In this document: positions 57,363 to 64,000 of the stretch, piece after piece | Position numbering within the stretch: the first letter of the stretch is position 1 | Layout of the letters: each line of letters begins with the position of its first letter | From: Deinobacterium chartae | GTDB lineage: Bacteria; Deinococcota; Deinococci; Deinococcales; Deinococcaceae | DNA length: 64,000 bases | Direction: 5' to 3' | Assembly: GCF_014202645.1 (NCBI RefSeq) | Contig: NZ_JACHHG010000009.1 | Location: forward strand, 62,001-126,000 | The notes under the pieces: generated by a model | Told to the model about the DNA's origin: nothing | The model's input: only the letters and a program-made list of their open reading frames with translations | The model's database searches: none | Made by a program: the position numbers and the translations under genes

Positions 57363-59165
57363 CTAAGGAGCGATTCCCAGCGCCTTTAGCGGATCGATCA
57401 GGCCATGTCCATACTCCTCATCCCTGCCCGCAGGCCCCAGGTCCAGGGCGGTCTGCTCGAGGCGCTCTACCGCCTGCGCCGGGGTGGACACGAGTCCCTT
57501 GGCCAACACCAGCGCGGTCAGCGCACTCGCCTGCGGAGCCGCCTGGCTGGTCCCCTCGAGGGCCGAGTAGCGCGGCTGGTGCCGGGTATACATCCAGTCG
57601 GTCGAGAAGATCATGTCCGGGAACGGGGCACCGTTGAGTTCCTGACCGTTCAGGGAGTTACCGCTGTCCCCGCCTGGCGCGCTCAGGGCGATGTACGGCC
57701 CGGTATTGCTGTACTTGGCCCGGGTCCAGCCGGAGTCGTTCTCGGCCAGGGTCGTCGCTGCTACCGCGGTGGCCCCCTTGCAGGCCGCCGGGTAGTTGAC
57801 CGCGTTGCCGTACTGCTTCTCGTTTCCGCCTGCGGCCAGCACCGCGATCCCCCGGTCGGCCGCCACCTTCACCGCGTCGCACAGCAGCGCGATGTCCCGA
57901 GGGTCCGTAAAAGGCCCGCCCAAGGACAGGTTGATGACCTTGACCGTCGCGGCCACGCTCTCGGGCAACCTGCGCGCCGCGCCGTTCACCATCACCGTCT
58001 CGCCGGCGGCGTAACGGATGGCAGAGGCGGTTTCCTCGAGGCCCCCGAAGCCGTTGGTAGCCAGGGTGCGCAGCGGCAGCACCCGCACCGGCGCACGGTA
58101 CACCGCTCCGACCACGCCGGAACTCGAGCAGCCCGGGCAGGTAGAACCCAGCGTTCCGAAACGCGCGGCGATGATGCCGGTCACGTGCGTGCCGTGGCTG
58201 GAGTCGCCGTAACGCGCACGGCTGGGCGTGCTCGGATCGGTGGGGTCGCGGTCCCGGCCGCAGCCGTCGTCCACGAAGTCCATGGCACCCTCGTCCGGGC
58301 CCAGCAGCGCACCCTCGAGGTCGGGGTGGTCGTAGCGCACACCGGTATCAATAACGGCCACCGTGACCGGGTTGGAGTACGCGCCCGTTTCCATGTCGGC
58401 CCATACCCTGGGGTAGCCCAGTTTAGGAAAAGCCCACTGCAGCCGGTAGTATTCGTCGGTGGGGATCACTTCGCCCAGGGCGCGCAGCAGCGGTTCGGGC
58501 CGCACCGACTCCACGTCCGGGTCCTGGCTCAGCCGGGCGAGATCGGCCTCGAGGTTGTCGGTGGGAACGCGCACGGTCCGGGTCTCGGCCGAACCCAGCG
58601 ACAGCGGTTGGGCGAGGCCGCTGCGCGCAGCGGCCTCGCTGCGGTAGCGCACCAGCAGGGCACGGGGCGCAGGCGCGCCCGCACGGCGCTCAACGACCGA
58701 GGGGCCGATCGCGACATCCGCGCGGTTCAGCGTCAACGACTGCGGGGCCGCGCCGGACAGGAAGTCGCGGACATCCGGGTCGTAGCGCACCTTCAGCGCG
58801 GTGGTTGTTCCCTGGGCGGTGCGCAGCGTCACCCGCGCGGTGTACGGTTCGCTGCGTTCCAGGCACACGTCACCGCGCACGTCGAACTTCAGGCGGATCG
58901 CGCCCTGCCCGGACTGCGGGCTGACCTGCAGCCAGTCGCCTTCGATCTCGCTCACCTGCCACGCCCCGCTCGAGGGATAGCTCACCTGTGCCTGTCCACC
59001 CGTAAGAACAACGTCTTGTTCGCTCGGAAGCGACGGAGTCTGCCCACAGGCCGCCAGGACCAGCGGCAGCAGCAGAGCAAGACCCGGATGCATCTTTCCG
59101 GACCCGGACCGGACCAACAACGGCTCACCGTGCGAGCCACGCACCTCTTGCAAACTTCGCTTCAT
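57363..59165 (-). CDS. Subtilisin-like serine protease lipoprotein, larger paralog
   Basis: A 600-residue exported protease. The lipobox LVLAACG gives Cys 40 if translation starts at 59165, favoured by a TAGACT box 8 nt upstream; a start at 59093 would give a shorter signal peptide. After a BACON-like beta domain (residues about 55-130) and a propeptide-like region come Asp 273 (VIDTGVRYDHPDL), His 324 (SSHGTHVTGII), AAGGNEKQYG, and the Ser in LEGTSQAAPQASAL (about 548). Four Cys in CGRDRD/CPGC/ALLC/ACKG may form disulfides. It is a duplicate in kind of the gene downstream. Confidence 0.88.
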   Translation of the reverse strand: MKRSLQEVRGSHGEPLLVRSGSGKMHPGLALLLPLVLAACGQTPSLPSEQDVVLTGGQAQVSYPSSGAWQVSEIEGDWLQVSPQSGQGAIRLKFDVRGDVCLERSEPYTARVTLRTAQGTTTALKVRYDPDVRDFLSGAAPQSLTLNRADVAIGPSVVERRAGAPAPRALLVRYRSEAAARSGLAQPLSLGSAETRTVRVPTDNLEADLARLSQDPDVESVRPEPLLRALGEVIPTDEYYRLQWAFPKLGYPRVWADMETGAYSNPVTVAVIDTGVRYDHPDLEGALLGPDEGAMDFVDDGCGRDRDPTDPSTPSRARYGDSSHGTHVTGIIAARFGTLGSTCPGCSSSGVVGAVYRAPVRVLPLRTLATNGFGGLEETASAIRYAAGETVMVNGAARRLPESVAATVKVINLSLGGPFTDPRDIALLCDAVKVAADRGIAVLAAGGNEKQYGNAVNYPAACKGATAVAATTLAENDSGWTRAKYSNTGPYIALSAPGGDSGNSLNGQELNGAPFPDMIFSTDWMYTRHQPRYSALEGTSQAAPQASALTALVLAKGLVSTPAQAVERLEQTALDLGPAGRDEEYGHGLIDPLKALGIAP

Positions 59166-59185
59166 GTGGCCCCAGTCTAAGGGCC

Positions 59186-59200
59186 CCGCGTGATCACGCG

Positions 59201-59201
<1 letters not shown>
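59186..59201. promoter_or_regulatory. 16-bp palindrome between divergent genes, touching a start codon
   Basis: CCGCGTGA-TCACGCGG is an exact inverted repeat that ends on the G of the GTG at 59201. It lies 21 bp from the start of the divergent protease gene and next to its TAGACT box, so one bound protein could affect both. Confidence 0.55.
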
Positions 59202-59800
<599 letters not shown>

Positions 59801-59813
59801 AAGCTGCCCGCGC

Positions 59814-60551
59814 TCAGGCGTGGCGCGCCTGGAACACCATGTACGCGCTGCGCTCCTCGAGCGGGTCGCCCTCGAACGATCCGCTGACCGACGTCACCTC
59901 GAGGCCGGCCGCGCGCAGCATCCACTCGGCCTCGTAGCGGGTGTAGTAGCGCTGAACCAGCGTGCGGTGCTGGCGCGTGAGCTGTCCGTCCGGAGCGACC
60001 GTGTCCACAAGGTACTCGGTGGTCGCCAGCTGGCGCACCGGGTCGATGCGCTGCATCACGAACACGTCGTGGCGCCCCGCCGCGTCCTCGAAGGTCTCGC
60101 CCTCGTGGCGCAACACGCCGCTCGGCCCGAAGCGGGGCACGTACAGATCAAACGCGAAGGTTCCGCCCGGCTCGAGGTGCGCGGCGATCCGCGTCAGCGC
60201 GGCGGCCTGATCGGCGGCGGTGTACAGGTGCATCAGCGCATTAAACGGCGCGATGATCAGCCCAAAGCGCCGCTCCAGCTCGAAACTGCGCATATCGGCC
60301 TGCACCCACTCGACCGTCACGCCCTCGCGCGCCGCGTACTCGCGTGCGAAGCGCAGCATCCCGGCAGATAACTCGAGGCCCACGACCGGCACCCCGCGCC
60401 GGGCGAGTGCGACCGAAACCCGCCCGGCCCCGGCTCCCAGCTCGAGCACCTCGCCGCCCACCCGCTCGGCCAACCGGGCATAAAAGTGAATGTCATCGTA
60501 ATAGCGCTCGTTCTGACGCACGTACAAGGAGGCAAGCGGGTCGTAGTCCAT
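59814..60551 (-). CDS. Class I SAM-dependent methyltransferase
   Basis: A 245-residue methyltransferase. Motif I is VLELGAGAGRVSVALARRG, motif post-I VVGLELSAGML, and motif II-like FGLIIAPFNALMHLYTAADQAAALTRIAAHL with the small-molecule-acting PFNALMHL segment. Substrate unknown. A TAAACT box (60572-60567) lies 15 nt before the ATG. It stands alone, convergent with the DUF2227 gene. Confidence 0.85.
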   Translation of the reverse strand: MDYDPLASLYVRQNERYYDDIHFYARLAERVGGEVLELGAGAGRVSVALARRGVPVVGLELSAGMLRFAREYAAREGVTVEWVQADMRSFELERRFGLIIAPFNALMHLYTAADQAAALTRIAAHLEPGGTFAFDLYVPRFGPSGVLRHEGETFEDAAGRHDVFVMQRIDPVRQLATTEYLVDTVAPDGQLTRQHRTLVQRYYTRYEAEWMLRAAGLEVTSVSGSFEGDPLEERSAYMVFQARHA

Positions 60552-60688
60552 ACGTTTTCAGGGGTCAGTTTACAGCGCTCCGAACGCAGCGCGCCTCGGC
60601 ACAGGGACAGGATGGTCCTTGGGGCCAGCAGTGCGCTCTGCGCCCAGCCGCCCCGGGCAATGGCCGGCCCTTCCCGGCCCTTCCCGCC

Positions 60689-61930
60689 CTACTTCTTCTT
60701 TCCGTGGCGCTCGAGCAACGTCTTGCGGTCGATGTACACCAGCTTCGCCTCGAGGTTGCGCTTGTCGGTCGGTCCGCCGCTGTAGAGCCGCCGCAGAAAG
60801 TTCATGTACCCCACCATGAAGCGGGCGTGCAGCGGATTGTCGAGCGGGGCGGTCCCGAAACCCAGCGGAGCCAGCACCTCGTGAAACAGTGAGATGCCAA
60901 AAAACAGCTGGGCGTCTTGGTACTTGGGGGTCTCGGCCAGACGGGCGAGGTCCTCGAGCGAGCGGTTCATCATGCGGTACGCCGAGATGGCGCTGATCTC
61001 GGCGGCACGCACCAGACGCACGCTGTGCAGGTGAAGCTCCCCGGCAGGAGTGCCCGCCTCGATCGGCTCTCCCTCGGAGTTCACCACCGTAGGGCCGGTA
61101 AAGCCCATCTTGGTCACCCGGAAGATCGAGCGGGAGTGCTGGGTGAGGTCGTCGAGGTGGTGAGCCTTGCGGTAGCCCTCCTCGACCGTGGCGACCCACA
61201 GGCGCAGCAGCGCCCCGCGCAGGTCGCCCAGGCGAGGCCCGTACAGCTTGCCCAGCGGCACAAGGCTGTACCCCCGATTCTTGAGCTCGGCGATCAGGCC
61301 AGGCAGCGCTTCGGCGGCGGTGCGCCCGCCCGGACCGGCGTCGTGCATCACCGCGATCGTCCCGGGCTCGGCCTTGGCGAGCATGCGTTCCACGACGCGC
61401 GCCGCGTCGTACTGCGCGCTCCAGTCGTGCGCCTCGAGGTTCCAGTGAACCGGGATCACCCCGCTGCCGCGCAGGGCCAGCCAGGTGGAGGCGGTGTACG
61501 CACCGTGCGGCGGCCGGAAGTACTTCGGGCGCTCCCCGGTGATGTCCTCGAGGACCCGCAGGCTACGGCGCAAGTCCGCACCTACGCTCCAGGGCCAGCG
61601 GAACCAGGCGTGGCGGTGACGGTAACCGTGGCTGCCGACCTCGTGACCCTCCTCGAGGATCTGCCGCACCAGGTCCGGGTGCTGGCGGGCGCGTTCGCCC
61701 ACCACGAAGAAGGTGGCCTTTACCCCGGCCTCGCGCAGCGCCGCCAGCACCCGTGGGGTGGTTTCGGGGTCGGGACCGTCGTCGAAGGTGAGGGCGAATT
61801 CGGGCTTGCCGCCCTGGCCCTCGCGCAGCACGCCCAGGTTGGCGAGCTGCAGCAGCAGGTAGGGCAGGCCGATCTGACCGAGCAGGTACAGTCCGGCTCC
61901 GGCCAGACCCCACTTAAACGTGCGTTTCAA
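60689..61930 (-). CDS. Polysaccharide deacetylase with C-terminal unknown domain
   Basis: A 413-residue protein. After one N-terminal membrane helix come the NodB catalytic motifs: ALTFDDGPDPETTP (catalytic Asp and metal Asp), GSHGYRHRHAWF (metal HxxxH type), YFRPPHGAYTAS, VPVHWNLEAHDW and VMHDAGPGG. The C-terminal half (about residues 230-413) is a domain like that of YkoP-type deacetylase partners. A TTG start at 61930 follows AAGGTGG and overlaps the glycosyltransferase gene by 17 bp. Probable role: removal of acetyl groups from an envelope polysaccharide. Confidence 0.85.
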   Translation of the reverse strand: MKRTFKWGLAGAGLYLLGQIGLPYLLLQLANLGVLREGQGGKPEFALTFDDGPDPETTPRVLAALREAGVKATFFVVGERARQHPDLVRQILEEGHEVGSHGYRHRHAWFRWPWSVGADLRRSLRVLEDITGERPKYFRPPHGAYTASTWLALRGSGVIPVHWNLEAHDWSAQYDAARVVERMLAKAEPGTIAVMHDAGPGGRTAAEALPGLIAELKNRGYSLVPLGKLYGPRLGDLRGALLRLWVATVEEGYRKAHHLDDLTQHSRSIFRVTKMGFTGPTVVNSEGEPIEAGTPAGELHLHSVRLVRAAEISAISAYRMMNRSLEDLARLAETPKYQDAQLFFGISLFHEVLAPLGFGTAPLDNPLHARFMVGYMNFLRRLYSGGPTDKRNLEAKLVYIDRKTLLERHGKKK

Positions 61931-63047
61931 GCTTTTCCACCTTTCCGTAGTGCTCCAAGACCGTGCGGGCCACGTCACGGGCCGCGTGCGGCTTGCCGAT
62001 GGCCCGCGCGGCGGCGCCCATGCGCGCGCGGCGCGGCACGTCGATCAACAGGTCGGTCAGCAGCGTGCGCAGCTCGAGCAGGTCGCGGGCCCAGCGGGCC
62101 GCCCCGGCCGCCTCGAGGTAACGGGCGTTGCCCTCTTCCTGGCCGGGGATCGGGTCGTAGATCAGCATCGGCACTCCGAGCGCGCACGCTTCCGAGACGG
62201 TCAGGCCGCCCGCCTTGCCGACCACCAGGTCCGAAGCCCCCAGCAGTTCGGGAAAAGCGTCGGTGTAGCCGTAGCGGTGCACGGTGACTCGACCGACTTG
62301 CTCCACGCTGGGCCCGCCCCGCACCCCGGTCACCAGCACCCGGGTGGGAATCGCGAGGCGACCGAGCGTTTCCATCACCGCCGCGTGCGAACGGTACGCT
62401 CCGGTCGCCCCGGCCGACAGCATGATCACCGGACGCTCGGGCTCGAAGCCCAGGCGTTCGCGCAGCGCCTCGCGCGAAGGCAAGTCGGTGTAGCGTGGAT
62501 CGATGGGGATGCCGGTCACCTGAATCCTCGAGGGATCTACTCCGTTGGCGGCGATCTGCTGCCGGACCGCCTCGGTCGCCACCATGATCAGGTCGGCTTC
62601 GGGACGCGCCCAGTGACGGTGCGCCTCGTAGTCGGTCACGATCATGGCGTTGAGAAACCGGTAGCCGTAGCGCTTGCGCGCCGCGTCGGCCAGGGCTACG
62701 GGCGCGGTGTAACTGGAGATCACGATCTGGGGACGCACCCGCTCGAGGTCGCGCCGCATGGCCGGCAGACCCGCCCAGCCGAAGGGAGCGGTGATGGCCT
62801 TGGGCTCGCCGGGACGGTTGGTCCAGTTGTAAAAGTAGCGGTACCCGGCCGGGTAGTAGCGCAGCCACGCAGTGTAAGGAACCTCGACCACAGCGCGCTG
62901 CAGCGGGTGCAGGTAGGCCAGGTAGTCGCTGTAGCTGACCGAGGCCCCCGGGCGCTGAGCTTCCAAGAGCTGGGCCAGCGCCTGGTTGGCCTTGGTATGT
63001 CCGCCGCCGAGCGAGGCGGACAGCAGTAGCACGCGCAGCTCGTCCAC
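61914..63047 (-). CDS. Diacylglycerol glycosyltransferase (MGDG synthase / UgtP-like)
   Basis: A 377-residue glycosyltransferase of the GT28/MGDG-synthase type that adds sugars to diacylglycerol in the cytoplasmic membrane. The acceptor-binding N-terminus has LLLSASLGGGHTKANQALAQLL, the middle VIVTDYEAHRHWARPEADLIMVATEAVRQQ, and the donor site DLVVGKAGGLTVSEACALGVPMLIYDPIPGQEEGNARYL. Starts at GTG right after the LptF/G stop and overlaps the deacetylase. Glycolipids are abundant in Deinococci, fitting an envelope-lipid role. Confidence 0.88.
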   Translation of the reverse strand: MDELRVLLLSASLGGGHTKANQALAQLLEAQRPGASVSYSDYLAYLHPLQRAVVEVPYTAWLRYYPAGYRYFYNWTNRPGEPKAITAPFGWAGLPAMRRDLERVRPQIVISSYTAPVALADAARKRYGYRFLNAMIVTDYEAHRHWARPEADLIMVATEAVRQQIAANGVDPSRIQVTGIPIDPRYTDLPSREALRERLGFEPERPVIMLSAGATGAYRSHAAVMETLGRLAIPTRVLVTGVRGGPSVEQVGRVTVHRYGYTDAFPELLGASDLVVGKAGGLTVSEACALGVPMLIYDPIPGQEEGNARYLEAAGAARWARDLLELRTLLTDLLIDVPRRARMGAAARAIGKPHAARDVARTVLEHYGKVEKLETHV

Positions 63048-64000
63048 TCAGGCCCTCAGCATGCGCCAGCCGAGCAGCACGAAGGCCAAGTTGGGCAGCC
63101 ACACCGCCACCTCCGGCGGCAGGAGGCCCACCGAGGCCAACGAGCGGCCCAGCAGGACGGTCAGGTAGTACAGGGCGACGATGATGACCGAGATGCCCAG
63201 CGCCAGTCCGGTGGTGCGGCCGTAGCGTATCGCCAGCGGCAGGCTGACCAGCAGCAGCACCAGGTTGCCCAGCGGCAGGGCCAGCTTGGTGTGGAACTCG
63301 ATGCGGGCGTCGCGGCGCTCCTTGGGATTGAGCTGCGGGTCGATCATGCGGCGGTACTGGCCCGAGATCGAGGCCGAGTCCGCAGAAATGGCGTCGGCAA
63401 AGCGCGCGATCGACTCTGCCCGGGAGTTGCCCACCACGATGGTGGTGCTGGCGTCGGGCGAGGGCGCGATGTTGGCCGCCTGAAAGATGTTCTGAACAGC
63501 TGCGCGGTACCGGTCGAACGAGGCCGTTTCCGGCAGGTCGGCCAGGGCCTTGACCCCCTCGTAGTTGACCCGGTACACCTGGTAACCGGTCAGCTGAATC
63601 TCGCTGCCCTCGTACGTTCCCGAATCGGCCAGCACCACCGTGGCGGTGCGTCCGTCCCACTGCTGGATCCGCACGCCGTTCATGCGGCGGCTGGCTTCGT
63701 CGTACGACGCGAAGAACAGCTCTTTGCCCTCACCCAGGTCGATGGGTCTGCCCGCAAGCTGCGAGAGCCCGCCGCCCCGACCCGACTGCATCTCGTCCCA
63801 GTACAGACTGCGGGTCTGGATGTTGGCCTGCGGCACCACCCACTCGGACAGCCACAGCGAGCCCGCCGAGACGAACAGGGCCAGCACCACCGCAGGCAGC
63901 GAGACGCGGGTGAGCGAGAGTCCGCCCGACTGCATGGCGGTGAGTTCCCGTTCGGTCGCCAGACGCCCGAAGGAGACCACCACCATCAAGACCACCGCCA
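63048..64000 (-). CDS. LptF/LptG-family permease, N-terminus beyond the window
   Basis: The visible 317 codons belong to an LptF/LptG (YjgP/YjgQ) permease, which extracts lipid cargo from the inner membrane toward the outer membrane in diderm bacteria. Visible are FGRLATERELTAMQSGGLSLTRVSLPAV, SEWVVPQANI, the periplasmic beta-jellyroll region and the C-terminal helices EFHTKLALPLGNLVLLLVSLPLAIRYGR...LALGISVIIVALYYL. It is the first gene of a run with the glycosyltransferase and deacetylase. LptF versus LptG cannot be decided; the start lies outside. Confidence 0.88.
   Translation of the reverse strand, partial: AVVLMVVVSFGRLATERELTAMQSGGLSLTRVSLPAVVLALFVSAGSLWLSEWVVPQANIQTRSLYWDEMQSGRGGGLSQLAGRPIDLGEGKELFFASYDEASRRMNGVRIQQWDGRTATVVLADSGTYEGSEIQLTGYQVYRVNYEGVKALADLPETASFDRYRAAVQNIFQAANIAPSPDASTTIVVGNSRAESIARFADAISADSASISGQYRRMIDPQLNPKERRDARIEFHTKLALPLGNLVLLLVSLPLAIRYGRTTGLALGISVIIVALYYLTVLLGRSLASVGLLPPEVAVWLPNLAFVLLGWRMLRA

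Overview
The window reads as a chromosomal segment of a GC-rich member of the Deinococcota, probably Deinococcales (Deinococcus or a close relative such as Deinobacterium). This is inferred from gene content: LysW-dependent alpha-aminoadipate lysine biosynthesis, the futalosine menaquinone route, three secreted DUF4384 proteins, an alkyltransferase-like DNA repair protein, and many leaderless-looking promoters. An LptF/LptG-type permease suggests a diderm envelope. There is no rRNA, tRNA, CRISPR array, transposase or prophage; nearly everything is single-copy chromosomal genes on both strands, often with 4-bp start/stop overlaps.

Layout: 1-1239 end of a heme/iron ABC transporter and a TatA protein; 1331-5700 a secreted C39 peptidase, a VWA protein and a GGDEF/GAF/HD-GYP cyclic-di-GMP protein; 5832-9224 small unknown proteins, a PHP protein, a diacylglycerol-kinase-like protein and a flippase-like membrane protein; 9400-12765 a DUF1206 membrane protein, an acyl-CoA dehydrogenase with a palindromic operator, and an aldo/keto reductase.

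12969-20298 is the lysine cluster: homocitrate synthase, both homoaconitase subunits, a LysW-like double zinc-ribbon protein, LysW, LysX, LysY, two unrelated enzymes (DinB-like and DUF84) coupled inside the run, then LysZ. The aminotransferase LysJ lies apart at 23282. Carrier protein LysW, ligase LysX, kinase LysZ, reductase LysY and transaminase LysJ together turn aminoadipate into carrier-bound lysine; the releasing peptidase LysK is not in the window.

20598-28721 holds a two-DTG aspartic-protease-like lipoprotein, small enzymes, a cysteine-less ArsC/Spx-fold protein, a decayed Cu/Zn superoxide dismutase gene and three tandem DUF4384 proteins. 28814-31584 (minus) is an ABC exporter/acetyltransferase operon preceded by a 26-residue peptide gene and an intrinsic terminator, the most suggestive undescribed unit here. 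32236-36353 is a Ugp-like sugar or glycerol-phosphate importer without an ATPase. 36420-42168 has two sugar-dehydrogenase propellers, a MOSC protein and the DNA-uptake genes comEC/comEA. 42297-47814 is translation and membrane-insertion housekeeping (rlmB, rpmH, rnpA, yidD, yidC, jag, prmC). 47853-51134 has an Atl protein, mqnA, mqnE and a solute-binding protein.

51432-52133 encodes a lactonase-like metallo-hydrolase of foreign composition; then come an alpha-glucosidase, an LCP protein, two subtilisin-like lipoproteins, a DUF2227 protein, a methyltransferase, and an envelope group (polysaccharide deacetylase, diacylglycerol glycosyltransferase, LptF/G) cut by the window end.

Three genome-wide habits stand out: Leu-Glu is almost always written CTC-GAG; -10 elements of the form TAAACT or TANNNT sit 5-8 nt before start codons; and several transcript ends carry very long perfect hairpins without a U-tract.
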